Origin: Bacillota bacterium
GTDB taxonomy: Bacteria > Bacillota > UBA4882 > UBA8346
Assembly (NCBI GenBank): GCA_029974635.1
Contig: JARKQY010000035.1
Location: 1 to 64,000, forward strand
Length of the DNA stretch: 64,000 bases
Direction of reading: 5' to 3'
The stretch's first letter is position 1. Every line of letters begins with the position of its first letter. The notes below the pieces were generated by a model. The model was given only the letters and a program-made list of their open reading frames with translations, was not told the DNA's origin and did no database searches. Positions 16,354-25,194 of this stretch are shown one piece after another. The position numbers were made by a program, and so were the translations under genes.

Positions 16354-17256
16354 TTACTTGTTGTTTGGTCTTACACTTAACATGACGCCAGTTATAACTA
16401 TGATACCACCTATAAACTGCCATAATGAAACCGCTTCATGTAAAATAAGTACGGAAAAAACAACACCGAAAATTGGTACAAGGTTCATTAGCGATACGGC
16501 TGTACCGGAAGAAAGCTTTCTAAGCCCAAAATTATAAAACAAGAAAGCCGCTACCGAGCACAAGACACCTAAGTGAATAAGTGCCGCTAAGGAGATTGCC
16601 GTAGGCGGTTGCCACATATTCTTTTCGATAAAAGCTAGCGGAATAAAGCATATCATCCCAGATATGGTTTGATAAAAAGAAAGTGTAATGGCAGGATATT
16701 TATTTACTACCTTTCGCGTTGTAAAATTATAAAATGACCATATAATCCCCGTTATTATTAATATTAGATTTCCAGCCACTCGATTTTTTCCGTATGTACC
16801 GCCCGTCCACATATGATAGCAGGTAAATGCCAGTAATGGCTAGTGTTAGGCCGACTATTTTAGATCCGGTAAGTTTAACTTTATAAATAAGCAGTTCCAG
16901 TAAGGCAGTAATTGCGGGATAAGAAGCAACAATCAGCGCCGCGTTGGAAGCAGTGGTAAATTTTACACCCACGTTTTTTCCATAGCAAAATACAAAGTAA
17001 TGCCTAAAACTCCGCTTAAGGCTATTGTCCCTAAATCATTTAGCTTTGGCGGTACAAACTCTTTTTTCACAACAAAAAGAATGCCCAGTATAATGGAGGC
17101 GATAATAAACCGTGTAGCACCCAGCGTTATTGGTGGAAAAGTTGCATACGCTATCTTGGTCCCAATAAATGATGTGCTCCATATCAGCAAGGCGGCAATG
17201 ATTGAAACATAATAAACACGGTTGATATTGTTATTGCTGTTTCCGTCAATACCCAA
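16354..17256 (-). pseudogene. EamA/DMT-family exporter broken by two frameshifts
   Basis: Three overlapping minus-strand frames together make one ten-helix drug/metabolite transporter. Frame 1 (TTG at 17256, AAGGGG upstream) runs to FAMEKTWV; frame 2 continues VGVKFTTASNAALIVASYPA to RYIRKK; frame 3 continues NRVAGNLILIITGIIW to the end at 16354. Both breaks fall in runs of six A on the coding strand (near 16976-16981 and near 16790-16796). A one-base change in each run restores a continuous protein, so either the gene has decayed by slippage or the assembly has homopolymer errors. Both EamA repeats and all expected helices are otherwise present. The substrate is unknown. Confidence 0.85.
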
Positions 17257-17289
17257 AAGAATTCCCCTTACGATTTTAAAAATATATAG

Positions 17290-17310
17290 TAGTTACTAAA
17301 GTAGTCACTA
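17290..17310. promoter_or_regulatory. Two TAGTnACTA pseudo-palindromes, probable operator
   Basis: TAGTTACTA (17290-17298) and TAGTCACTA (17302-17310) are spaced 12 bp centre to centre in the gap between the divergent EamA and TrmB-type genes, 34 bp upstream of the exporter start. The repeat geometry (about one helical turn) is what a regulator dimer pair would need. It is probably the site of the adjacent regulator. Confidence 0.5.
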
Positions 17311-17352
17311 TAGACAGAATAACTTGGATTACTGTTTTTGTCAAGGGTTAAA

Positions 17353-17361
17353 TGGTATAAT
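17353..17361 (+). promoter_or_regulatory. Extended -10 element of the TrmB-type regulator gene
   Basis: TGGTATAAT is a perfect extended -10 (TGnTATAAT) ending 21 nt before the ATG at 17383, with TTGTCA too close to serve as a normal -35. The leader is therefore short and includes AGGAGG. Confidence 0.5.
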
Positions 17362-17382
17362 ATTAAACCGAGGAGGTGCAAT

Positions 17383-18210
17383 ATGGACACGGATATACTA
17401 AAAATTCTGCAAGATTTGAATTTTACCGAATATGAAGCAAAAGCTTATTTGGCTTTATTGGAAAAATCGCCGCTGTCTGGTTATGCAGTTTCTCTACATT
17501 CCGGCGTGCCTCGATCTAAAATCTACGAAGTATTGGGAGGAATGGTAAGCCGTGGCGATGTTATTGTAAGTCAGGAATCCACCCCGCTTTATATACCACT
17601 ACCTCCAAGCGAGCTAATTGCACATAGAAAACACAAGGCAGAGCAAATCTTTCATATAGCACAGGAAGCATTGGAGCAATATACTCAATCATCAAAAAAC
17701 CGGGATGGCATTTGGAATATATCCGGGCATGAAGCGATTATTGACCGCATAAAAGAGGGAATTAAAAAAGCGAAACATCGTGTATTATTAGAAGTCTGGC
17801 AAGAAGATGCCGAAGAACTCAGGGGCGCTTTACAAAAGGCATCCCAAGATGGAATAAAGATTCTTATTGTTTCTTATGGGGAACTGGATTTTGATTTCGC
17901 AGAAGTTTATCAGCACGACATGAGCCGACAAATCACATCAGAATATGGCGGCCGCTGGGTTGTTTTCAGTGCGGATGATCAAGAGGTGGTTGCCGGTATT
18001 ACTTCTCTTGGCAACGAAAGCCGTGCAGCATGGACAATGCACCCCGGCTTGGTGATGCCAATTACCGAGGTCATTATTCATGATATGTATATTATGGAAA
18101 TATTGCATGTTTTCCGAAAAGAACTGGAAGAAAGATTCGGCCCCAATTTATCTGATCTGCGAGATAAATTCGTTATAGGGCCGCTTGGCAAAAAATATTA
18201 CCGGCCATGA
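17383..18210 (+). CDS. TrmB-family transcriptional regulator
   Basis: 275 aa from the ATG at 17383 preceded by AGGAGGTGCAAT. The N-terminal winged helix of the TrmB type is clear: LQDLNFTEYEAKAYLALLE (residues about 7-25) and SGVPRSKIYEVLGGMVSRG. A coiled segment (about 85-110) leads to a C-terminal phospholipase-D-like/sugar-binding domain with ISGHEAIIDRIKEGIKKAKH and PITEVIIHDMYI. TrmB proteins are common in archaea and in Firmicutes, where they often regulate sugar or exporter genes. Divergent orientation and the TAGTnACTA sites suggest control of the EamA-DUF2000 operon. Confidence 0.88.
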   Translation: MDTDILKILQDLNFTEYEAKAYLALLEKSPLSGYAVSLHSGVPRSKIYEVLGGMVSRGDVIVSQESTPLYIPLPPSELIAHRKHKAEQIFHIAQEALEQYTQSSKNRDGIWNISGHEAIIDRIKEGIKKAKHRVLLEVWQEDAEELRGALQKASQDGIKILIVSYGELDFDFAEVYQHDMSRQITSEYGGRWVVFSADDQEVVAGITSLGNESRAAWTMHPGLVMPITEVIIHDMYIMEILHVFRKELEERFGPNLSDLRDKFVIGPLGKKYYRP

Positions 18211-18288
18211 AGTTTGCCGACTATTCAATGTTTATTTGAGATTACTTCCTGATCACATGCCGCCTAAAGGTGCGGTTGTGTTTTGTAT

Positions 18289-19329
18289 TTATTTTTTTAA
18301 ATAATGCTCCGCCGGCAGTTCCTTAAGTTTTCTGGCGCTCATTTCCGGGGTAATGTCCCTCTGCCCCTCCGCCAGTAATTCATAACCCACCATGAATTTT
18401 TTGATGGTGGCGCTGCGTAATAACGGCGGGTAAAAAAGCATATTCCAGGTAAATCCGGGGTATTCCTTGCCGTCGCATGGTGTCTGATGCATACCCCCGG
18501 AATATGGGAAAGATGTTTCAAAGATATTATCATACTTTATCGTAAGCATCCGAATGGCATCCGCCAGTAGTTCCAGGTCCCGGGGCGTAAATTCCAGCAA
18601 TGAGCCCAACTGGCGGCGCGGCAAAATCATGGCTTCAAAGGGCCAGACAGCCCAAAACGGCACCAGTGCCACAAAACCATCATTCATATACACAACCCGT
18701 TCATCCTTTTGGATTTCCCGATCAACATAATCCAGCAACATAGGCCGGCCTTGTTTTTGATAATACTCGCTTTGGGTGGCGGCCTTTTTCCTGATCTCCT
18801 CCGGTATGCTTTCCGTTGCCCAGATTTGTCCGTGAGGATGGGGGTTGCTGCAACCCATAATCGCTCCTTTATTTTCAAAGATTTGGATATAATTAATCAC
18901 GGGATTGGCAGCTAATTCCCGGTATTCTTGCTGCCAGAGTTCAGTAACCCCAAGAAGCTGTTGGGGCGACATTAAAGGTAAAGTCAAATTGTGGGAAGGC
19001 GAAAAGATGATAACTTTGCAGATCCCGCGAACGCTTTCAGCCGTATAAAAAAAATCATCCGTGCCGCCGCCGGGGGTATCCGGCAGTAAGGCGGAAAAGT
19101 CATTGACAAATGTGTATGTCCCCTCATATTTCGGGTTTTGAACACCTCCGGCCCGCTGGTTCCCGGGGCAAAGATAACAGTCCGGATCATACTCCGGTTT
19201 ATCATCTGGGGGCAGCTTCTCAATGGCTCCGCTCCAGGGACGTTTGGTGCGGTGAGGGGAGACCAGGACCCAGGACCCGGTCAAGGGGTTGCGCCGACGG
19301 TGCGGATGCTCTTCACGATTAAATTCCAT
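18289..19329 (-). CDS. galT: Galactose-1-phosphate uridylyltransferase
   Basis: 346 aa, ATG at 19329 with AAAGGAG 8 nt upstream; normal length for type-1 GalT. The catalytic histidine-triad motif is GCSNPHPHGQIWA at about residue 150, in which the second His is uridylylated. The N-terminal RRRNPLTGSWVLVSPHRTK and CYLCPGNQR (zinc-site cysteines) are also conserved, as is FPYSGGMHQTPCD near the C-terminus. The enzyme moves UMP between UDP-glucose and galactose-1-phosphate in the Leloir pathway. No galK or galE is in the window, so the other steps must be encoded elsewhere. It is transcribed in the same direction as sbcDC but lies downstream of them with its own upstream region. Confidence 0.95.
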   Translation of the reverse strand: MEFNREEHPHRRRNPLTGSWVLVSPHRTKRPWSGAIEKLPPDDKPEYDPDCYLCPGNQRAGGVQNPKYEGTYTFVNDFSALLPDTPGGGTDDFFYTAESVRGICKVIIFSPSHNLTLPLMSPQQLLGVTELWQQEYRELAANPVINYIQIFENKGAIMGCSNPHPHGQIWATESIPEEIRKKAATQSEYYQKQGRPMLLDYVDREIQKDERVVYMNDGFVALVPFWAVWPFEAMILPRRQLGSLLEFTPRDLELLADAIRMLTIKYDNIFETSFPYSGGMHQTPCDGKEYPGFTWNMLFYPPLLRSATIKKFMVGYELLAEGQRDITPEMSARKLKELPAEHYLKK

Positions 19330-19356
19330 AAGCCGATACTCCTTTGCGAATTAGTA

Positions 19357-19402
19357 GTAAAACATTCTCGAAATAACGTTATAACCAGAATGAACGTTTT
19401 AC
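19357..19402 (-). promoter_or_regulatory. Imperfect inverted repeat upstream of galT
   Basis: GTAAAACATTCT (19357-19368) is complementary, apart from a 4-nt insert, to AGAATGAACGTTTTAC (19387-19402). On the galT strand GTAAAACGTTCA resembles a LacI/GalR-family half-site. The assignment as an operator is tentative. Confidence 0.3.
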
Positions 19403-19449
19403 TAAGGTATAGCGCGTTTCTATTCGGTATATTTTTTGATAGCGCCAAA

Positions 19450-22400
19450 CTAACTTTTCTCGATTCTCACCCGGCTGCCGGCCCCGCTGATAGCGGCGGG
19501 GGTAACGACCAAACGGCGGTTGATCCGGTTCCGCAACTCGGGAACATGACTGATGATTCCAACTGTAAGGTTTTCGTGCCGCAGTTTTTCAAGGGAATCC
19601 ATAACTACCTCCAGCAACTTGGGATCAAGGGTGCCGAAGCCTTCATCCAGAAAGAAAAACTCCAGGGGATTCACCCCTTTTAATTGAATCTGGCTGGATA
19701 GGGCCAGGGCCAAAGATAGCGACACCAGAAAGGTCTCGCCGCCGGAGAGCGAAGAAACCGGCCGGCTGATGCCGCCGTTGATATTGTCTTGAATGATGAA
19801 ATCCTTGCCGGGACCTCCGGCCGAATCGGTCCGCAGGACATATCTTTTATTGGTAAGCATGGCTAAGCGCACGGAGGCATCCTTTAAAATATAATGCAAA
19901 TGTTCTTCCGCAATATACGCCACCAGGGAATCCCCTTGCAACAGTTTAAGCAGTTCATCGGCCAAGGTTTTGCGGCCCGCCAATGCTTTTTGCTGCTTCT
20001 GATACTCCCGGACCTTTTCATAACGGGCTTTGGAATCCTCAAGGTTATGAGTTAACCGGGCCGCCTGTTCCACCAAAAACTCTTTCCGTTCCCCGAGTTC
20101 TGCTTTCAGTTGTTGAATCGCATTCCACTCTTCGAGAGTCGCGGTTCGTCCGGCCAATTTCTTTTCAAGCACTTCCTGGGCTTGCTTAAACTTCCTGCCA
20201 AGATCCTCATAATCGGCAATCTCTTTACGGAGGATCTCCCGTTCCGCTTCCGCCCGTGTAGCCTCCTCCACTGCTGCTATATCGGAGAATCCTTTTTCTT
20301 TCAGCTTTTTGTCCAGATTCTCCCTGGCCATTTCCCGAGCTTCATGGTAAAGCCCGGCGGTTTTCAGCTTCTCCGACCTGGCGGTCATTGAACTCTGTAG
20401 CTGCTCCAATGATAATTCCTGCTGTTTTTTGAGAGATTCCAGCTTTTGATTCAACCCGGTTATCCGTCCCGTGATTCCAACAATGATCTCCTGAAGCGGT
20501 TGATCACCGGCTATCTCTTTAATTTTGCCCCGCTTTTCAGCCACTTCATCCCGTAATGACTTCCCGGAGAACTCAAGTTCTCCCAGTTTCAGCCGGACAG
20601 TCTCTTTTTTTAGTTTCCAGTCTTCGATCATTTTAACGGTCAGTTTCAATTCATTGGTCAATTCTTCATATTTGGCCCGTAATTCTTCAGTCTGCCGGTC
20701 GGAAGCCAAAATCCGGTCGCACTCGGCTTGAAAGTCGCTGAGGTTCATTTCCGCCTGCGCCGCCAGATACTCGGCTTCTTTCTCGCCAAGAAGTATCTTT
20801 AAGGTTTCCGATCGGTCCTGCCATTTTAAGATATTGCCGGCAACAATGACCAAACGTCCTTCTTTTTCTTTAATGGCGGAGTTTATTGCGGAATGCCTTT
20901 CCTTCAATGATTCAAACTCTTGCTGTATCTGCTGATTACTTGTTTCCCAACGGTTCATTGCTTGTTGTAACCTGGTTAATTTCCGTTTCTCTTCATCCGC
21001 AAACTTTTGCAATTCATCCGGAGCATACTCCCTGATTTCCACTGGGAGCAACAGTCGTAATTCTTGGATCTGCCTGGCTTTTTCACTGATACGCCCTTGC
21101 AGTTTCAAAAGCTGACTTTGTTTTTCCTCCATAACAGTTTGATGTCTCGCCAATTCTTCTTTGGAACCGTCAATTTCTTTCTTGGTTTCGGCAATGGCCG
21201 CCTCAAGCTGCCCAAGTTCCTCTTTTTTGGCATCAATCTCATTGGTGTCGGGAATTTTCACCGGCGCGGGATGTTCAACGGAACCGCATACCGGGCAAGG
21301 TTGGCCGTCGGCCAGGTTTTGTACCAGCCGGTAAGCGGAATTGATTTCGTGAAGAAGTTCCAATTCGGCCCGGAATTCATTTTGTTTGTTGATGAGTGCC
21401 TCAATCCTACTTTGGAATTCAACAGTCTGCTCCCGATAAAGCCGGAGATCGGACTCGGTTATTTGCAAGTCCTGGCGATATTGGTTTGACTCCGCCGTAT
21501 CTTTATCAATTTCAGCGGAAAGCAGTAAAATACCCTGAATATGTTTTTCCAGTTCAGCCAGTTCATCGTTTTTGATTTGATAGTAATTGATATCGCCGGG
21601 TTTATCCTGAATAAGTTCATCAAGTTCATTCTTGACTCGGTGTAAATCCCCGTCCAACCGGGAACGCTCCGTTTCAAACTCTTGTAATTGGCTTTTTAGG
21701 TTTTCTTGCTCGCTGTAATCCTCATGCAACTGCCGAGTTATTTTTTCGTATTCCGCTTGCTGGTTATGGTACTCACTTTCTAAAGCCGCACCTTTGATAA
21801 CCTTTTCCTTAAAATTGGAAGAAACCGTAAAACCGGCAATCCGGGCCTGAATCGCGGTCAATTCCGTCTCAATCTTTTCTTTTTCGGCTAAACCGTTTTG
21901 GATATCCTCTTCCAGAATGGTGAAGGAATCGAAGGATTCCTTATAATCGGAACGAAGCTTCTCCAGAACCTGTTCTTTTTGATTTTGTTCCCGTTCCAGT
22001 TCAACCAGGGACTCCAACTTCGCTCGTTGCTCAATGAGCTTCGGCTGTTCTTCCCGGTATTCCTTTTCAGCCTGTAATAATTGTTCCTTTACCAACCGGT
22101 GATTTTTCTCAACCGCCTCATAAGCGTTCAAAATGTCTTGCAACGCTTCTTGGGCCTGATTAAAATTATTGCTGGCCTTAAGGTAGTTCTCCAGATAAGG
22201 CCGGATGGTTTCCGCCGTTTCCGCCGCTTCCAGCACTTTTTTCTTGGCGATAATGGCTTCCTGATTTACAGTATGTTTTTTTTCTTCCACTTCCAGTTGG
22301 TTTAACTCGGTTTGCAACTCCCAAACGTTCTTCGTTGCTTCGAAGGTTGCTGCTGTTTGTTCATATTCCTCAAAGAGTTCCTTTTTTTGTTGCTCCAACT

Positions 22401-23079
22401 GCCCCAAATCTTGCTGCAACCGGTCTATAATTTCGGGAGAAACCTCTCCCTGTTCTTGAATAGCGCGTTCCATCAAACCAAGTTCCTGATCCAACCGTGC
22501 TCTTTCCCTTTTAACCCTTTCGATGAGTTTCATGCCAAACTCCGATAAGGCAAAGATCCGTTCCAGCATCCGGACCCGCTCGGCATCACCCATCTTCAGG
22601 AATTTGGCAAATTCCCCCTGGGGCAAGACCACCGACCGGGTGAAATCATTCATGGTAAGCCCGATGATTTCCACGACTTTTTTGTTTACTTCTTCGGAAC
22701 TATCCGCCATAACTATTTCCGCCGGATTGACTTGTACCAGGCGGCAAACTCCGGCCCGCACCGAATCGCGTTCGGTTTTGTTCCGTTTGAAACTGCGTTC
22801 AACCCGGTATACTCTCCGGTTATCATCGGTTCCAATTGCGAAAGTAAAGGAGACTTCCAATGAATTTTTCTGACTATTGAGAATACCGGTGGTTCCACGG
22901 GTTGCGCGTTCCACATTGCCGTACAACGCCAGCGTGATTGCATCTAAAATAGTGGATTTACCGCTGCCGGTGGGGCCGAAAATGCCAAAAAGGCCGGTTT
23001 CACAGAGTTCTTCAAAATCAATCACTTGTTTGTCGGTAAAACTATGTAAGCCGGTAATTGTCAATTTTAAAGGTTTCAA
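19450..23079 (-). CDS. sbcC: Nuclease SbcCD subunit C (SMC-like ATPase)
   Basis: 1209 aa from a TTG at 23079 that overlaps the sbcD stop in TTGA, with GGAGG 6 nt upstream. Walker A (GIFGPTGSGKSTILDAITLA, about residues 33-52) and the ABC signature with Walker B (SLSGGETF at about 1113 and FLDEGFGTLD) bracket two long coiled coils. The zinc hook is at the apex: GQPCPVCGSVEH at about residue 595. SbcC with SbcD processes hairpins, palindromes and protein-blocked double-strand ends, the bacterial Rad50-Mre11 complex. This window carries several long palindromes (40458-40502, 56506-56546) that would be substrates. Length is at the long end for the family but not unusual. Confidence 0.97.
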   Translation of the reverse strand: MKPLKLTITGLHSFTDKQVIDFEELCETGLFGIFGPTGSGKSTILDAITLALYGNVERATRGTTGILNSQKNSLEVSFTFAIGTDDNRRVYRVERSFKRNKTERDSVRAGVCRLVQVNPAEIVMADSSEEVNKKVVEIIGLTMNDFTRSVVLPQGEFAKFLKMGDAERVRMLERIFALSEFGMKLIERVKRERARLDQELGLMERAIQEQGEVSPEIIDRLQQDLGQLEQQKKELFEEYEQTAATFEATKNVWELQTELNQLEVEEKKHTVNQEAIIAKKKVLEAAETAETIRPYLENYLKASNNFNQAQEALQDILNAYEAVEKNHRLVKEQLLQAEKEYREEQPKLIEQRAKLESLVELEREQNQKEQVLEKLRSDYKESFDSFTILEEDIQNGLAEKEKIETELTAIQARIAGFTVSSNFKEKVIKGAALESEYHNQQAEYEKITRQLHEDYSEQENLKSQLQEFETERSRLDGDLHRVKNELDELIQDKPGDINYYQIKNDELAELEKHIQGILLLSAEIDKDTAESNQYRQDLQITESDLRLYREQTVEFQSRIEALINKQNEFRAELELLHEINSAYRLVQNLADGQPCPVCGSVEHPAPVKIPDTNEIDAKKEELGQLEAAIAETKKEIDGSKEELARHQTVMEEKQSQLLKLQGRISEKARQIQELRLLLPVEIREYAPDELQKFADEEKRKLTRLQQAMNRWETSNQQIQQEFESLKERHSAINSAIKEKEGRLVIVAGNILKWQDRSETLKILLGEKEAEYLAAQAEMNLSDFQAECDRILASDRQTEELRAKYEELTNELKLTVKMIEDWKLKKETVRLKLGELEFSGKSLRDEVAEKRGKIKEIAGDQPLQEIIVGITGRITGLNQKLESLKKQQELSLEQLQSSMTARSEKLKTAGLYHEAREMARENLDKKLKEKGFSDIAAVEEATRAEAEREILRKEIADYEDLGRKFKQAQEVLEKKLAGRTATLEEWNAIQQLKAELGERKEFLVEQAARLTHNLEDSKARYEKVREYQKQQKALAGRKTLADELLKLLQGDSLVAYIAEEHLHYILKDASVRLAMLTNKRYVLRTDSAGGPGKDFIIQDNINGGISRPVSSLSGGETFLVSLSLALALSSQIQLKGVNPLEFFFLDEGFGTLDPKLLEVVMDSLEKLRHENLTVGIISHVPELRNRINRRLVVTPAAISGAGSRVRIEKS

Positions 23080-24311
23080 GTGATTCCTCCCGATTTGATT
23101 TCGTCCTCATCCATGACGGCAATTTCCAAAAAAAATCGGGTTAAGTCAGCGTGAGGCGCGATACCGGTTTTCGACTTATAAAAATCCTCAAACAAATCCT
23201 GCAAAGGTTTTGAACGCCGGTTTTCCATCAGCGTTACATTCTGGTCGCTGTTTTTAATTACCGGCCAAATATTGATGATATTTTCGCGGAGACTCCGTAG
23301 AGTCCGGATTTGATCCAGATTTAGCGGGCTGTCCACGTGAATCTCCAAATCAATCCAGGCATCCTGATCCTTCCCTTCCTTGCACCAGCCCACGGCTTCC
23401 TCCACTCCGTTCTCAGCCACCCAGCGAACCAAGGGTTTTCCGCTCTGCAACCGCACCCGTTCAATGGCAGCCGGTTCACCGGGTAATACTTGAACGACAA
23501 TCACCGCCTTCTGGGACTCGGTCTCCGCAAAACTGTATTGCAGTAATGAACCGGAATAATAAGCCCGATCCGTAACCTTTTGTGACTTATGTAAATGCCC
23601 CAGGGCAATGTATTGAGCATTTTGCGGCAGGTTGTCCGGACTTACCAGCGGCGCCCCTCCCAATTGAATCGGCCGCTCGGAATCGGAAGGCTCTCCTCCC
23701 AATATAAACAAATGACTCATGGCCAGATTGACGGTGTCATCCCGGAAATGCCGCGCCAGATCATTAAAAATGGCCTCCACCTTTTGCGCATAAGCCTCCC
23801 CCAGTTCCGCTTCGTTCAGACTGGAAGATAGCAGTTCGGCCAGCCGCGCTTCTGATGGATAAGGCAGGGTAACAATAATGGCGTGTTCCGTTACTCCCTG
23901 GATAGCCAATTCAAGCCAACCGGCGCCCGCCTGTATCACTTTAACCCCAAGAACGCCGGAATCAACAACCCCGGCTTCAGCCCCGGGCATACCCAGCAAA
24001 ATAATACCGTTCCGATCAGCCAAGGGTTTAGCGGCGCATAAACGTTCCGGATTATCGTGATTACCGGCAATGATCACCAAGCCCCGTTTCCCGCCCGCGG
24101 AAAGACGCTCGATAGCTTCATAAAAAAGTTCTTCGGCGGCGGCAGACGGCACCGCGGTATCAAAAATATCTCCGGAGATCAATATTAAATGAACATTACG
24201 TTCATCGGCAATCCGGCAAATTTCAAGGATGGCTTCCCGTTGCTCCGGTAAACGCTCACGATTGTCGATATATTTCCCCAGATGCCAATCGGAAGTATGC
24301 AGGATGTTCAT
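23076..24311 (-). CDS. sbcD: Nuclease SbcCD subunit D (Mre11-like exonuclease)
   Basis: 411 aa from the ATG at 24311, with AGAAGGAG 7 nt upstream and the family start MNILHTSDWHLGK; upstream in-frame codons to 24365 lack a ribosome site. Metallophosphoesterase motifs are complete: SDWHLGK (Asp8, His10), ISGDIFDTA, IAGNHDNPERL, VTLPYPSEA and ALGHLHKSQ. It is the nuclease partner of SbcC, with which it overlaps by 4 bp, so the two are made together. A copy of the 70-nt hairpin repeat lies on the sense strand 56 nt upstream of the start, within the probable leader. Confidence 0.96.
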   Translation of the reverse strand: MNILHTSDWHLGKYIDNRERLPEQREAILEICRIADERNVHLILISGDIFDTAVPSAAAEELFYEAIERLSAGGKRGLVIIAGNHDNPERLCAAKPLADRNGIILLGMPGAEAGVVDSGVLGVKVIQAGAGWLELAIQGVTEHAIIVTLPYPSEARLAELLSSSLNEAELGEAYAQKVEAIFNDLARHFRDDTVNLAMSHLFILGGEPSDSERPIQLGGAPLVSPDNLPQNAQYIALGHLHKSQKVTDRAYYSGSLLQYSFAETESQKAVIVVQVLPGEPAAIERVRLQSGKPLVRWVAENGVEEAVGWCKEGKDQDAWIDLEIHVDSPLNLDQIRTLRSLRENIINIWPVIKNSDQNVTLMENRRSKPLQDLFEDFYKSKTGIAPHADLTRFFLEIAVMDEDEIKSGGIT

Positions 24312-24366
24312 AACTACTCCTTCTAAGAAATCGCGGTGTGCCAAACTCAATAAGCGGTTTTTCACA

Positions 24367-24436
24367 TGTAGCGTAGCTGCAATTTAAAATTGTCCCCAAA
24401 AGTATGCTGAAAAGCAAACTTTTTAAGGACAATTAT
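24367..24436 (-). repeat. 70-nt hairpin repeat, copy 2
   Basis: The minus strand of this segment aligns over its whole length with 11722-11791. The outer stem is AATTGTCC with GGGGACAATT, and the conserved 3' end reads AGCTACGCTACA. It lies in the region upstream of sbcD. Confidence 0.65.
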
Positions 24437-24470
24437 ATATTCGTTTTATGAGATAATACTCCTGCCGGAA

Positions 24471-24493
24471 TTCCGAATAGTAACAATTCGGAA
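24471..24493. promoter_or_regulatory. TTCCGAA-TTCGGAA inverted repeat
   Basis: Perfect 7-bp arms with a 9-nt spacer in the gap between divergent sbcD and the cysteine-cluster gene. It is next to a CGGAATTCCG palindrome (24466-24475). It could be an operator or a hairpin. Apart from this and the repeat copy, 24312-24610 has no gene; AT-rich TATAAT-like sequence at about 24570-24590 is the likely promoter of the 24611 gene. Confidence 0.35.
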
Positions 24494-24610
24494 AAGTGGA
24501 AAGAAGAATGGATAATAATCCTGATGCAATGTTTTTCTTTAATTCTGTAAATCCTGATCCCCTTTTTATAGTATAATAATAGAATAATATAAAAGAATTA
24601 AGGCATCAGC

Positions 24611-25177
24611 ATGGACTCCATAACTATATATCAAACAGTATATCATATCTTAAATAAATCCACTCCGTTGCGGATTGACTGCGGCCGTCTCTGTAACCGG
24701 GCATGCTGCAACGGCACCAATCCCGGCATGATTCCGGGTGAAACTATGGGAATGTATCTCTTTCCCGGTGAGGAACTGGTGTTGCGGGATGTTACGTTCC
24801 TGGAGATTAAGCCGTTGGAACTTGAATCGCATCCCCAGCGGAAAATGTTCCTGGCCACCTGCAACGCCGAATGTGATCGCCACCAACGGCCCTTGGCCTG
24901 CCGTATTTTTCCCTTGACCCCTTATCTTACCGGAAAAGATATTTTAACTGTCAAAATTGATCCGCGGGCCGCTGCCATCTGCCCTCTGGCCAAAGATTTA
25001 CAACGCTATGAGTTACAGCCCCAGTTCATTCAAAATGTTCGTAAAGTCTGTAATCTATTGATTTCCAATCCGGTCCTCAAAAATTATATTAAGGATTTAT
25101 CGGGAATTATTGATGAATATACCAGCCTTTTCGATTTACTTGATAAGAAATCGTTTTATTCCCGGCGCCCAAACTAA
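24611..25177 (+). CDS. Cysteine-cluster protein, YkgJ-like
   Basis: 188 aa, ATG at 24611. Nine cysteines are grouped in the N-terminal 135 residues: DCGRLCNRACC (about residue 24), CNAECDRH followed by RPLACRIFPL, and ICPLAKDL. The CxxxCxxxCC ... RPxxCRxFP pattern resembles the YkgJ/UPF0153 proteins, which are suspected metal or Fe-S cluster binders. No enzyme motif is present. It is followed after 17 bp by the GapN-like dehydrogenase gene and probably shares its mRNA, which would suit a redox-linked role, but this is only positional evidence. Confidence 0.65.
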   Translation: MDSITIYQTVYHILNKSTPLRIDCGRLCNRACCNGTNPGMIPGETMGMYLFPGEELVLRDVTFLEIKPLELESHPQRKMFLATCNAECDRHQRPLACRIFPLTPYLTGKDILTVKIDPRAAAICPLAKDLQRYELQPQFIQNVRKVCNLLISNPVLKNYIKDLSGIIDEYTSLFDLLDKKSFYSRRPN

Positions 25178-25194
25178 ATCATGGAGGTATCGCA

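Noticed and set aside
18211..18288. Terminator after the TrmB-type gene
   Set aside because: The CCGC/GCGG stem at about 18261-18276 has only four secure pairs, with an interrupted U run (GTTTTGTATTTATT). It is too weak to list.
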